Assembly (NCBI GenBank): GCA_050008465.1
Contig: JBEKMO010000004.1
Span: 1-64,000, forward strand
Length of the DNA: 64,000 bases
From: Fen-330 sp050008465
Lineage (GTDB): Bacteria > Acidobacteriota > Terriglobia > Bryobacterales > Bryobacteraceae
Direction of reading: 5' to 3'
The position numbers were made by a program, and so were the translations under genes. The notes below the pieces were generated by a model. The model was not told the DNA's origin and did not search any database. It saw nothing but the letters and a program-made list of their open reading frames with translations. Position 1 is the stretch's first letter; each line of letters opens with the position of its first letter. Of the stretch, positions 18,248 through 26,980 are shown in pieces.

Positions 18248-18339
18248 CGGAGATGCACTCCCCCGAATTTCCATTGGCCTGCGTGTCCCTTTCACATCAA
18301 AACCCCGGCTTCGGGCTCGCTGTCCAACTTGGCGCGCTG

Positions 18340-18371
18340 GAGTTCCAGAGTCGTCCAGACTGGGGAGCCAA
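18340..18371. repeat. 32-bp direct repeat, left copy, flanking hicBA
   Basis: GAGTTCCA-G-AGTCGTCCAG... matches 18911-18942 at 29 of 32 positions in the same orientation. The two copies bracket the hicB/hicA module. It may be a trace of the module's insertion, or two decayed ends of a longer repeat. Confidence 0.65.
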
Positions 18372-18427
18372 GCTTCTGGCCCGCCGGCGCCGCATCGGTG
18401 CATACTGAGATCTGAGGCGCGCCTCGA

Positions 18428-18649
18428 ATGAAACGAACGATTCAAGTGCGTATCAGCAGAGGCGAGCGCAAGTTTGTGGCCGAGTGCCTGGACCTGCCCG
18501 TGGTTGCTCAAGCGGCGACCCTCGATGAACTGGCGCTCAATATCCGCGAGGCCATCGGTCTGCACCTCGAGGGCGAGAATCTCTCGGATCTCGTTTTTTC
18601 GGGCAACCCAACGATCCTCGCGACCATGGAACTCGAAGCCGTAGCCTGA
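18428..18649 (+). CDS. hicB: HicB-like antitoxin
   Basis: 73 residues. A partial RNase H-like fold of the HicB family is visible: IQVRISRGERKFVAECLDLPVVAQAATLDE, with EAIGLHLEG after it. In HicAB modules it binds and neutralises the RNA-cleaving HicA. The TGATG overlap couples it to the downstream hicA frame, which is broken. The frame itself is intact. Confidence 0.8.
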   Translation: MKRTIQVRISRGERKFVAECLDLPVVAQAATLDELALNIREAIGLHLEGENLSDLVFSGNPTILATMELEAVA

Positions 18650-18892
18650 TGAGGAAGCTGCGAGTACTCCCCGGGCGCTGGTGCTGAAGATCCTAGCCGA
18701 ACTTGATTCCATGACAGCGCGCAGCGGGGGAGTCACATCAAGCTCCGCCGGGTTCTGGAGGGTGGGCGATCCCAGACCCTCACCGTTCCCAACCATGACG
18801 AGATCGATCGGGGAACGCTGCACGCGATTTACCGGCAGGCATCCCGATTCATCCCGGACTCCGAACTCCGCCCGAAATTTTCCACGGACTGA
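18649..18892 (+). pseudogene. HicA-like toxin with two frameshifts
   Basis: Reading through two single-base losses, at about 18672-18680 and at about 18705, reconstructs a HicA: start RKLRVLPGR, LKILAEL, then (G)FHDSAQRGSHIKLRRVLEG, then TVPNHDEIDRGTLHAIYRQA and a normal C-terminus. The catalytic His in GSHIKL is retained in the last segment. The uninterrupted frame from the ATG ends after 12 codons. No active toxin is expected. Confidence 0.85.
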
Positions 18893-18910
18893 GCAGAAGA
18901 ATCTCCGGGC

Positions 18911-18942
18911 GAGTTCCAAAGTCGTCCAGGATGGGGAGCCAA
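18911..18942. repeat. 32-bp direct repeat, right copy, flanking hicBA
   Basis: Partner of 18340-18371, 571 bases away, with three mismatches. It lies 18 bases after the hicA stop. From here to 19115 I see no gene. Confidence 0.65.
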
Positions 18943-19115
18943 CTCTCTCAGCAAACGCCGTGCTCATGATGAGCGGGCGCGTGATGCTGCAACCTGGAAC
19001 AGTCCTGGCGGCGCGATAGGCGCCACCATTCGCGGTGGCGCTGGCAACTCGGGGGAGACTCCCCGATCTCTTCTTCCCTTGGTCAGTCATCTTGAACCGG
19101 GCCTGGGCGAGGCGC

Positions 19116-19421
19116 TCAGTCCGCCCGCAGGGCCTGTTCCAGATCCGAGGCGAAGGCGTGCAGCGCTTCCACCTGGGCGGCGGAGGCTGGCAGCTCGACT
19201 CCCTTGCGCACGAAGAACGGCTGGCCGCCGCGCCAGATCAGTGCTGCGAAGCCGCCCTCGGTCAGGAGTCCCGCGCTGCCCACACTCCCAAAGCCCTCCG
19301 GTGTTCGCGCCACCAGCGCGGCGAACCCGGCGCCTTCGAACACGTAGTGGGTGGGGATGTGGGAAAGGGGCAGAAGTTGAATCCCGGCGGCGGCCAGGCG
19401 TTCGAGTTGAAGCTGACGCAT
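19116..19421 (-). CDS. Small conserved hypothetical protein next to bifunctional nuclease
   Basis: 101 residues, soluble. The pattern (HYVFEGAGFAALVARTPEGFGSVGSAGLLTEGGFAALIWRGGQPFFVRKG) suggests a small beta-rich fold. Its ATG directly abuts the TAG stop of the nuclease gene, so both are probably co-transcribed. Family not recognised. Confidence 0.7.
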   Translation of the reverse strand: MRQLQLERLAAAGIQLLPLSHIPTHYVFEGAGFAALVARTPEGFGSVGSAGLLTEGGFAALIWRGGQPFFVRKGVELPASAAQVEALHAFASDLEQALRAD

Positions 19422-19907
19422 CTACATCTTGTACCGCCCCAGATCCTCGTCGTTGAGGCCTTCCAGCCAGCGCCGCAGTTCCTCGTTGTTGACCTTCTCG
19501 GAGACCGAGGAGGCCATTTTCGAGGACTTCAGCACCGACTCCTCGACGTAGATCGGGCAGTCCAGCCGGAGCGCCAGGGCCAGGGCGTCGCTCGGTCGCG
19601 AATCCACGCTGATGATCTCGCCGTCCCGCTCCAGCCAGATCACGGCATAGAAGGTGTCGTCCTTGAGTTCGCTCACGACCACCTTCTTCATGCCCGTGTT
19701 GAGGCCCAGCAGCAGGCTTTTGATCAGGTCGTGCGTCATCGGCCGTGGCGTCGAGACTCGTTCGATCTCCAGGGCGATGGCGTTGGCCTCGTAGACCCCT
19801 ACCCAGATCGGCAGGATGGCGTTGCCGTTCACGTCCTTCAGGATGACGATCGGCATGTTGGTGACCGGATCCATCATCAAGCCGCGGATCTTCATCTCGA
19901 CTTCCAT
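19422..19907 (-). CDS. Bifunctional nuclease (DUF151/BFN domain)
   Basis: 161 residues. The BFN domain covers most of the protein (VEMKIRGLMMDPVTNMPIVIL, LPIWVGVYEANAIALEIE, TPRPMTHDLI, VDSRPSDALALALRLDCPIYV). A UVR-like C-terminal tail follows (NNEELRRWLEGLNDEDLGRYK). BFN homologues have been reported to have RNase and DNase activity. The ATG at 19907 is preceded by GAGGGA; the longer open frame overlaps miaB. Confidence 0.9.
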   Translation of the reverse strand: MEVEMKIRGLMMDPVTNMPIVILKDVNGNAILPIWVGVYEANAIALEIERVSTPRPMTHDLIKSLLLGLNTGMKKVVVSELKDDTFYAVIWLERDGEIISVDSRPSDALALALRLDCPIYVEESVLKSSKMASSVSEKVNNEELRRWLEGLNDEDLGRYKM

Positions 19908-19926
19908 AGCGTCTCCCTCAGTTCCA

Positions 19927-21291
19927 CTATACGCTTTCCCGAGACCGCCCATCCGCCGGAGGCGGCAGGCTGGCGCGGCCCGCGCTTTCCCCAACCAGGG
20001 AATTGGGGCCGGCGCGCGTCACACGGACCGGGAGGTATTCTCCCAGCAGCGAGTGGCCGTTGCCGCTCGTGTGAGTGAAGTTCAGGATCCGGTTCTGGGC
20101 CGTGCGCCCGATCCACTGTCCGGTAGCCTGATTGTAGCCCTCGACAAGCACTTCCTCGACCCTGCCCACCAGTTCCGAATTGCGCCGGATCTGGATGGCC
20201 CGCTGCTTCTCCTGCACGATCGTCAGCCGCCTGCCCTTCTCCTCCTCCGCCACCTGTCCGTCCAGGCCCAACGCCGGGGTGTTCGGGCGCGGCGAGTATT
20301 TGAAGCTGAAAATCGAATCGTACTGGACGTGGTCGAGCAGCGAAAGCGTCTGCTCGAAGTCCGCCTCGGTCTCGCCCGGGAAACCGACGATGATGTCCGT
20401 GGAGATCGCGATGTTGCGCCGCGCAGCCTTGATCCATTCGATCCGCTGGAGGTACTCCTTGCGGGTGTACAGCCGCGACATGCGCTCGAGCACGCGGCTC
20501 GACCCGGACTGCACCGGCAAGTGAATGTGGTTGGCCAGCACGGGATTGGCATCGATCGAGTCCACGATCCGGTGGACGAAATCGCGCGGATGCGAAGTGG
20601 TGAAACGCACGCGGCGCAGGCCCGGAATCTCCGCCACGCGGGCGAGCAGCGCGGCGAAGTCCCACCCGGCCGGGGACGGGTCGCGGTAGCTGTTGACGTT
20701 CTGGCCGAGCAACTGGACTTCGGTATAGCCCGTTTCAGCCAGCCGCCGCGCCTCGTCCATCACGCTCTGGCTGGTCCGGCCGCGCTCGCGTCCGCGGGTG
20801 AACGGCACCACGCAGTAAGCGCACGACTTGTCGCACCCTTCCATGATGGTCACGTAGGCTTGGTGCGGATTCTCGCGGCGGGTGAAGGGAGTCTCGAAGG
20901 TCTCGTCCGTATCCAGGTCCAGGCCGGTGACGCGCCGACCGCCCGCTTCGAGTTGCACCAGCATCGCGGGCAGCCGCGTGTAGCTCGCCGACCCGCACAC
21001 CAGGCTCACGTGCGGCGCCCTTTGGAAGATCCTCACGCCTTCCTGCTGCGCCACGCAGCCCAGCACGGCGAACACTTTGCCTTTGCCCGCCTCGCGTTTG
21101 AACTGCTGTAGCCGGCTGAACACCTTCTGCTCGGCCTTATCGCGGATGCTGCAAGTGTTATAGAGCACCAGGTCGGCCTGCCCCGGCTCCTCGACCTGGG
21201 AGTACCCCTGGGCCAGAAGCGTGCCGGCCACCTTTTCGGAGTCGTGCACATTCATCTGGCAGCCAAAGGTCTCGATGTAGAAAGTCTTCAT
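19927..21291 (-). CDS. miaB: tRNA-2-methylthio-N6-dimethylallyladenosine synthase
   Basis: 454 residues. A radical SAM methylthiotransferase that modifies A37 of tRNAs reading UNN codons. The MTTase N-terminal domain has its three cysteines (ETFGCQMN, YNTCSIR, LGCVAQ). The radical SAM C153-x3-C157-x2-C160 cluster motif (GCDKSCAYC) and the C-terminal TRAM domain (VGRVEEVLVEGYN) are also visible. The start at 21291 gives the canonical KTFYIETFGCQMN N-terminus. It ends 19 bases before the nuclease start. Confidence 0.95.
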   Translation of the reverse strand: MKTFYIETFGCQMNVHDSEKVAGTLLAQGYSQVEEPGQADLVLYNTCSIRDKAEQKVFSRLQQFKREAGKGKVFAVLGCVAQQEGVRIFQRAPHVSLVCGSASYTRLPAMLVQLEAGGRRVTGLDLDTDETFETPFTRRENPHQAYVTIMEGCDKSCAYCVVPFTRGRERGRTSQSVMDEARRLAETGYTEVQLLGQNVNSYRDPSPAGWDFAALLARVAEIPGLRRVRFTTSHPRDFVHRIVDSIDANPVLANHIHLPVQSGSSRVLERMSRLYTRKEYLQRIEWIKAARRNIAISTDIIVGFPGETEADFEQTLSLLDHVQYDSIFSFKYSPRPNTPALGLDGQVAEEEKGRRLTIVQEKQRAIQIRRNSELVGRVEEVLVEGYNQATGQWIGRTAQNRILNFTHTSGNGHSLLGEYLPVRVTRAGPNSLVGESAGRASLPPPADGRSRESV

Positions 21292-21370
21292 GGCAAACGG
21301 GCCGACAGCCTGGTTGCCTTTCATTATAGACCGGGCGCGTTTCAGATCCCGGAGTCCGGGAGAGAGGGCC

Positions 21371-22144
21371 CTATTGGGGTTGCCAGGCGAAGTCCCAGGT
21401 CTGGATGTTGCCCTTGCCCGGCGTGAACTCGACGACCGCGTATTCGCCGGGGTCGAGCGGGGCCGTCGGCCAGATCTTGTACAGCCCGTCGTCGACTTGC
21501 TTACGGAAGATCTCGACCTCGTCCTGCTCCTCAATCATCTCTTTGCTCACCGGGATGATGGTCCAGGTCTGAACGACGCGCGCGCCCTTCTTGGTTGGCT
21601 TCAAACGGACCATGCCGAAGTGCTCTTCCCTCGACAGGCGGATGTAGAACTCCGGCCGGTTGCCGGCCACGAGCATGGCCGAATGCTCGCCATCGAGCTC
21701 GACGGTAACCTTGCCGGTCACCGCCGGAATCGGGGAGAGGACCTTCAAAATCGCGCGGCCTTTGTTGGTTACGGATTTGGACTCCGCCGCCTTGACGGTC
21801 TTCAGTTCCTTGCCCTCCACCAGGTAGACGCCGGGTTGCTCGGGAACGCGCTCGCGCTCCTCGCGCTGCTCGCGCTCGAACTTCTCTTCCGCCGCGATCT
21901 CGGCGGCCTCTTTGCGGACGCTTTCTTCGCGAGCCCGCCGCTCGGTCTCGGTGCGCTTGAGGTCCACCAGCTTGAGCGGGACCTCCTCCCACTCGCTGCG
22001 CTCAACGCTATAGAACCGCACGCGATCGCCGTCGACCTTGTACTCACGCACGAGGTGGAATGCGCCGTCGTTCAGGTACAAGTTGAAATTCGCGGCCAAC
22101 AGCGTGAGGGCCGAGACCAGGACGGCGAAGATTAGCCGGGCCAT
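21371..22144 (-). CDS. Exported conserved hypothetical protein
   Basis: 257 residues. A signal peptide (MARLIFAVLVSALTLLAANF) is followed by a compact domain (YLNDGAFHLVREYKVDGDRVRFYSVER), a highly charged coiled-coil stretch rich in Glu and Arg (about 65-105), and a C-terminal beta-rich domain (EFYIRLSREEHFGMVRLKP, GEYAVVEFTPG). I recognise it only as an acidobacterial-type secreted protein. ATG 22144 was chosen because it begins the signal peptide. Confidence 0.75.
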   Translation of the reverse strand: MARLIFAVLVSALTLLAANFNLYLNDGAFHLVREYKVDGDRVRFYSVERSEWEEVPLKLVDLKRTETERRAREESVRKEAAEIAAEEKFEREQREERERVPEQPGVYLVEGKELKTVKAAESKSVTNKGRAILKVLSPIPAVTGKVTVELDGEHSAMLVAGNRPEFYIRLSREEHFGMVRLKPTKKGARVVQTWTIIPVSKEMIEEQDEVEIFRKQVDDGLYKIWPTAPLDPGEYAVVEFTPGKGNIQTWDFAWQPQ

Positions 22145-22231
22145 TCGACACCTAGATTGTAACGTGGGGCAGGCCATCGACCCGCGTGGCCTGCCATCTT
22201 GGCGGACGACACAAACCGATCGTCCGCCCCA

Positions 22232-22963
22232 CTAGAGGACTCGCTCCGGTGACTGCATGATATCCAGCGCCTCGCCGGCGGAGATGCCCTGGTGCACCAG
22301 ACCGTGGATCGCGCGGAGCGCGGGCGGCTCGGCGAGTGCGCGGTCCCGCAGCACCACGCCCTGAGCGGCGCCCTGCATCAGGTCGTAGATCATCTCCAGG
22401 AGGCCAGGCATCACGGGCAGATCCTCGGCCAGACTGGCCAGGAATGGCCGGCCGGTCATGCGCACGAAGTGGCGGTCGTTGACCAGTTCGGGAACGAAGC
22501 GGGCCTGGATGACGTCAGCTCCGAACTCGGCGACGAGGCGCGCAACCTCGATCCATGCTTCCCCAGACACCTCGGCGATGACCGGCATACCCAAGCGGCG
22601 GGCATCCTCGGTGACGCGGCCGAGACGATCGAGACCCTCGCTGGGCTCGCGGCAAGACGCCTCCACGCTGACCAGCACCGCCTCGGCGCCCATCTCGAGG
22701 GCGGCCTGCACGCTCAAGAGCTGCTGCGCCCTGCGCAACCCGCCATCGATGCGCAGGATGACCGAAAGTCCGGCCAGTTCCTCAGCCACCATGTCCAGCA
22801 GCCCCGGAGTGAGCACGACCGCGTCCGCGCCGGCGCGCGCCAACTGGCGCACCTTGCCCAGCCGGTCACCGGCCAGGGGGCCGCAATCCACGATCAAAGC
22901 CCGGCCATTGGCGAAGATACGCCTCAGCCGCAGCGACTTGCCTAGCCTCATTCCCCCTATCAT
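22232..22963 (-). CDS. Class I aldolase-like (DeoC/FbaB/ADH synthase) TIM-barrel protein, Schiff-base Lys absent
   Basis: 243 residues with the order of elements of the FbaB/2-amino-3,7-dideoxy-heptulosonate synthase family: RIFANGRALIVDCG at the start, an EAVLVSVEASCREPSEGLDRLGRV segment, GMPVIAEVSG, then FGADVIQARF. The last element normally carries the Schiff-base Lys (IVK or IIK); here it is Gln. The early MDHG-type motif is VDCG. It may be a non-catalytic or mechanistically different relative. It starts 30 bases after the enolase-superfamily gene, so it probably belongs to the same operon. An internal ATG at 22951 is an alternative start. Confidence 0.65.
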   Translation of the reverse strand: MIGGMRLGKSLRLRRIFANGRALIVDCGPLAGDRLGKVRQLARAGADAVVLTPGLLDMVAEELAGLSVILRIDGGLRRAQQLLSVQAALEMGAEAVLVSVEASCREPSEGLDRLGRVTEDARRLGMPVIAEVSGEAWIEVARLVAEFGADVIQARFVPELVNDRHFVRMTGRPFLASLAEDLPVMPGLLEMIYDLMQGAAQGVVLRDRALAEPPALRAIHGLVHQGISAGEALDIMQSPERVL

Positions 22964-22993
22964 ACGGCCAGAAGGGAGAGGAGGAAGGTCTTT

Positions 22994-24232
22994 TTATCGG
23001 GAAACGCTCTTGGTCATCCTGTCCAGGACGTCGCGGTCGATCTCGTAGCCGAGCCCTGGTTTGGTGGGCGCGTAGACGTATCCGTCCGGGGCGATGCGGA
23101 TGCGGTCCTTGAAATAGGGACGGTCGCCGACGCCCTGGGGTACCGTCATTTCGAACCACACATTGTTGGGCATCGCCAGCTCGCAGTGGAAGTGCACCGC
23201 GTGATCCAGCACTTCGCCCCAGTTGTGCGGCGCGCACTCCAGGCCGAAACACTCCGCCAGGCGGGCGACCTTTATCCCGCCGGTAATCCCGCCCACGTTG
23301 TCCACGATGAAGCGCACGACATCGACCGCTCCCCTGCGGATGTACTCAGCAAAGTCGTAAATCGAGAAGATGAACTCCCCGATGTGGATTGGAACGTCCA
23401 GCGCCCGGCACAGCTCCACCAGGCCCTCGATGTCGCTGGTGGGGATCGGATCTTCGTAAGCCACGAAGTTCAACTCGTCCATCAAGCGGCCGACTTTGAG
23501 GGCCTCCTCGCGCGTGTAGACGCCTACGGGGTCCATCAGCAGGATGAAATCGTCTCCCGTTGCCCCGCGGACCGCCTTGGAGACCTCCATGTCCAGCCTG
23601 TAGTCGTGGCCACCGTCCGGCAGGCTGGGCGGATGGATCTTGTATGCCTTGAAACCTTCGGCCTTGCACTTCCGGACCTCGGCGACGAAGGCGTCCACGG
23701 TCTTGTGGTGCTGAGAGCTCGCATAAGCCAGCACCCGGTTCCTGTACGCTCCAAGAATCCGATAAACCGGGAGGCCCACCGCTTTGCCGAGGATGTCCCA
23801 CAGGCAGTTGTCGATGGCCGAGGCATAGGAAAGCTGCCCCAAGCGACGCCTGCTCGGGTCCCACTGGGAGGTAAGTGCGGGAAGGTCGAGAGTGCTCTTG
23901 CCGGCCAGCGCGGCCTTGGCGTAGTCCAGCCAGCCCAGGTTGCTCCAGTTGGGATGGAAATAGCGGTTGGCGAGGGTGTAGTTGCCCTCGATCCCGCTCG
24001 CGGTCACGATGGCAGCGACCTGATTGTACCCGCGGTTGGTCACGCCGGAGACCGGAGGCTCCAGGTTGTAGACCTTGACTTCCTTGATGGAGAGGTCGGG
24101 GAGGTCCGCCGGCTTGACTCCGGCTGCCTGGGCGGCCGCGCGGGCCGGTTCAGTCACTGCCGAAGCTCCCGCCAGCGCGCCCAGTGTGGAAGCGCCGAAG
24201 AAACGGCGCCGCGACACGCTACGTTGCGCCAT
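22994..24232 (-). CDS. Exported mandelate racemase/muconate lactonizing-like enzyme (enolase superfamily)
   Basis: 412 residues. A twin-arginine leader (SVSRRRFFGASTLGALAG) predicts Tat export. An enolase-superfamily capping domain and barrel follow: AYKIHPPSLPDGGH (K-x-H in place of K-x-K), then metal ligands in LLMDPVG, AYEDPI and IHIGEFIF, and a His in CAPHNWGE. Such enzymes dehydrate or racemise sugar acids. It lies 13 bases after the exported DHDPS-like gene. Sugar-acid dehydration followed by aldol cleavage is a plausible joint role, though an extracytoplasmic place for it would be unusual. Confidence 0.85.
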   Translation of the reverse strand: MAQRSVSRRRFFGASTLGALAGASAVTEPARAAAQAAGVKPADLPDLSIKEVKVYNLEPPVSGVTNRGYNQVAAIVTASGIEGNYTLANRYFHPNWSNLGWLDYAKAALAGKSTLDLPALTSQWDPSRRRLGQLSYASAIDNCLWDILGKAVGLPVYRILGAYRNRVLAYASSQHHKTVDAFVAEVRKCKAEGFKAYKIHPPSLPDGGHDYRLDMEVSKAVRGATGDDFILLMDPVGVYTREEALKVGRLMDELNFVAYEDPIPTSDIEGLVELCRALDVPIHIGEFIFSIYDFAEYIRRGAVDVVRFIVDNVGGITGGIKVARLAECFGLECAPHNWGEVLDHAVHFHCELAMPNNVWFEMTVPQGVGDRPYFKDRIRIAPDGYVYAPTKPGLGYEIDRDVLDRMTKSVSR

Positions 24233-24245
24233 GGAAGCTCTCCTC

Positions 24246-25211
24246 CTACGCCCTCAACCAGGGCTTGACGAAATCCAGCATCTCACGGAGCACCTGCTTG
24301 CCGGTCGAGTCCAGAACCTGCGACATCTCCCTCTGCCGCTCGCGCGTGCCGTAGGTCTTGAACACTCCGCGAAGGTACAGAATGTACTTCAGCGCTTCGA
24401 TGCCATAGGCCCCGACTTCGGTGATGAACAGGGCCGCCTTGGCGAACACCTCCATGGCATCCTTCCGCCGGCCGGCGTGCCAGAGGTCCCACGCGGCGGC
24501 GTAGAGATCGGCGAACGCGGCGGCGGGCATGCTGCCGGAGAAGCCCCGCTGCATCTCGTCGATGAGGGTTCGGCCGTGAGATCCCGTAAACACCTTGAGC
24601 TGACCGGAGGTCTTCTCACGCAGCGGTGCGATGCGCGCGAGCGGCTGTCCCGCTTCGTCCTTGACGTAGCGCAGCGTGGGAACGGTCTTGTACATCTCCA
24701 GGATCGCCTCCACGCCGATGTCTCCCACCGCCTGCAAGAACAGCGGCAACTCGGTGGCTTTGCCAACCTCCTTGAAGTACTCCAGGACCGCCTTGGGATC
24801 GCTCTGCCTGGCTGGAGGAAGCGAGATGATGGCGTCGGCGCCGGCCTTCTCGGCGTGTTTGGCGTAGCGGACCGCCGTGGCGAGGTCGGGGCCTTGTACG
24901 CCGAGCACGATCGCGGGCCGCAACTTCTTCCCCACGGAAGCGACCGCCTCGGCGCCCTCCAGGCGCTCCGCTTCGGTCAGGGTCGACCACTCGCTGGCGA
25001 TCTGGGGCCAGACGAAGCCATGCACCCGCCCGCGGTCGATGAAACGCACCTGCTCCACCAGCGCGTCCAGATCGAGCTTGTCCGATTCGGTGAAAGGCGT
25101 CTGCCCGATGGGGAAGATTCCGCGCAACGGTTTGGAACCGGTTCCCTGGGCCGGCAGCGCGAGCGAGAACGCTCCCGCGCTCAAAAACTGGAGGAATTCC
25201 CGCCTCTGCAT
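24246..25211 (-). CDS. Exported DHDPS-family (NAL superfamily) lyase-like protein
   Basis: 321 residues from the ATG at 25211. A Tat-like leader (MQRREFLQFLSAGAFSLALPAQG) precedes a DapA-type barrel. The Schiff-base Lys is present (LRYVKDEAG). The catalytic Tyr of the family (usually in a PYYN-type motif) is missing; the segment reads SLPPARQSDPKAVLEYF, so canonical DapA chemistry is unlikely. It is related to, but clearly different from, the cytosolic aldolase at 32049, which keeps both residues. First gene of an apparent operon with 22994 and 22232. Confidence 0.8.
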   Translation of the reverse strand: MQRREFLQFLSAGAFSLALPAQGTGSKPLRGIFPIGQTPFTESDKLDLDALVEQVRFIDRGRVHGFVWPQIASEWSTLTEAERLEGAEAVASVGKKLRPAIVLGVQGPDLATAVRYAKHAEKAGADAIISLPPARQSDPKAVLEYFKEVGKATELPLFLQAVGDIGVEAILEMYKTVPTLRYVKDEAGQPLARIAPLREKTSGQLKVFTGSHGRTLIDEMQRGFSGSMPAAAFADLYAAAWDLWHAGRRKDAMEVFAKAALFITEVGAYGIEALKYILYLRGVFKTYGTRERQREMSQVLDSTGKQVLREMLDFVKPWLRA

Positions 25212-25393
25212 GATTTGCCTCCTCGATCCGGGATCGGAGGGATTATACTGGCATTCCCTGCCGCCCTGCAAACAAAACATGTCGTCTGGAACAAATGACT
25301 GGGCGCGACATCGCCCGCCCGGCCGGGCTGGGCTCTCTTAGCCGTCCCGGGCTTGGATGTGCAATTTCTGGCCGGTGACGCGCGCGGGACCTC

Positions 25394-26980
25394 TCAGGGC
25401 ACGGTGCAATAGCGGATACCGGCAACCGGGTCGGCCCATATCGCCCAGACGGACCCGCGGCCGAGCACTACCAGCCGCAAGGAGGTAACGGATGAGGCGT
25501 GATCCGCCAGGGTGGACCAGCCGGCGCCGCCGGCCAGCCGTCGGACGAGCAGCTTGCCATCGAGCTTGACCAGCACCGCCGGGTTTTCGAGCGGCGGCGC
25601 GGTGATGGCCCAATCGGTCGGGCGTGCCCTATCCGGGCTCGCGGGGCCATCGAAGGCCCATTCGGCCGCCTTCGCCCCGGGATCGAGCGGCAGGCGCAGG
25701 TAGAGCATCTTCGCTTGTTCGCCGACAGGGCCAAACAGGGCATCCACCATTCCGGGGCTCGAACCGGCCACCGGAGCAACGGCGAGTGCCGCGAGCGGCT
25801 CGTTGCGCTCGACCAGCAGGGAGGGCGGTTCCGTCGTGCCCGCTTCGGGCGACACCACCTGGCGGCGGATACGTGTCCCACCCGCTTCGCTGGCGGCCCA
25901 GATCATGTCGAACTGCGGCGGCTCTTGCCAGGACCGGCGGCGCACCGCCCAGTGGACGGGCAGGGCCGTTGCGGCCAGAGGCGCCCGCTTTACGCTTACG
26001 CTCCCGGAGGCGGCGAAGGTCGCGGCGGCCAACGCCACCCGCCCCCCCGGGTCCAGGCCGAGGGCGGCAAAAGTAGCCGATTCCTGCGTGGGCTGCCACC
26101 CCACCTGCTGGAGCGCGGGTTCCCGCAAGCCGAGCGGCACAGCGTCCACCCGCTTGTAGAGCGTGGCATATTCGGCCACCCCAGCCCCGGCGGCATCCCC
26201 CTGCAGCCAGGCGAACCAGCGCACGCCGCGGCTCCGCTCGAACTCGATCGCTACGCCCACGCCGCCGACCTTGGCCGGCGGAGCAACTTCCCCGCGGCGG
26301 TACCAGACTCCATCGTCGGGGGCGTCGGCGCGGCTCTCGCGCTGCAGCAGGGCCGTCCGGCCGCCCGCCTCGGCATGGGCAATGACCTGTCCCATTTGAC
26401 CGGCGCTGGAGCCTGCCACGGTGGCCATGGCCAGAACCCGGGGTGGCACCACCGCAAGCGGCGTGCCCGGCGACTCGATCGGCCCGCCCTCCGCACGGAG
26501 GACCACCGAGAGCTGGTACTGCCCCGGAGCGAGCGGCGACACCGCATAGCGCGCGATGTCGTCCTCGTACCGCTGCGAAGCCCCAGCAGCCAGCCCCAGC
26601 ATCGGCGTCCGCCTGGTCGGCCTGGGATCGGACGACCGCGCCGCCAGCGCCGCGCCGGCGCTCAGCGTGCATCGCAGCGTCCCGTCGGCCGCGGACCGAA
26701 GGTTGAACTCGAACGCGCTCGGCGCCCGCGGGCTCGGCGCCTGCTCCGGGGCCGGCCCTGCGTTGACAATTTCCACCACCACCGGAATAGTCTCGCCAGC
26801 GATTACTTGCGCGTGCCGCGGCGAGACCGACAATTGCAGTTGCATTCTGGCCCTTCCTTTCCCCCGAGCGTCCACCGCGGGATCGGTCTGGCGCCCGCAG
26901 GAGCCGCCTCCAGGCAGGCAAACCATCGCCACCGCCATCCACCGGAGCAGCGCGAGGTGCGGAGCCGGTATCCGCCTCAT
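25394..26980 (-). CDS. Large exported protein coupled to the LysM/metzincin protein
   Basis: 528 residues. The start region (LLRWMAVAMVCLPGGGSCG) is a signal sequence, possibly with a weak lipobox before Cys. An Ig-like domain (about 45-190; VSPRHAQVIAGETIPVVVEIVN) is followed by a beta-rich domain with propeller-like repeats. Its ATG overlaps the TGA of the 1395-residue gene (ATGA), so the two are translationally coupled and probably work together. If the neighbour is a toxic protease, this could be its immunity or delivery partner; that is inference. Family not recognised. Confidence 0.75.
   Translation of the reverse strand: MRRIPAPHLALLRWMAVAMVCLPGGGSCGRQTDPAVDARGKGRARMQLQLSVSPRHAQVIAGETIPVVVEIVNAGPAPEQAPSPRAPSAFEFNLRSAADGTLRCTLSAGAALAARSSDPRPTRRTPMLGLAAGASQRYEDDIARYAVSPLAPGQYQLSVVLRAEGGPIESPGTPLAVVPPRVLAMATVAGSSAGQMGQVIAHAEAGGRTALLQRESRADAPDDGVWYRRGEVAPPAKVGGVGVAIEFERSRGVRWFAWLQGDAAGAGVAEYATLYKRVDAVPLGLREPALQQVGWQPTQESATFAALGLDPGGRVALAAATFAASGSVSVKRAPLAATALPVHWAVRRRSWQEPPQFDMIWAASEAGGTRIRRQVVSPEAGTTEPPSLLVERNEPLAALAVAPVAGSSPGMVDALFGPVGEQAKMLYLRLPLDPGAKAAEWAFDGPASPDRARPTDWAITAPPLENPAVLVKLDGKLLVRRLAGGAGWSTLADHASSVTSLRLVVLGRGSVWAIWADPVAGIRYCTVP

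Noticed and set aside
18681..19019. 112-codon frame over hicA and the right direct repeat
   Set aside because: It follows the wrong frame of the hicA pseudogene for most of its length; the reconstructed HicA explains this DNA better.
21292..21534. N-terminal extension of the miaB frame
   Set aside because: Arg/Ser-rich noise before the canonical MiaB N-terminus, overlapping the neighbouring gene.
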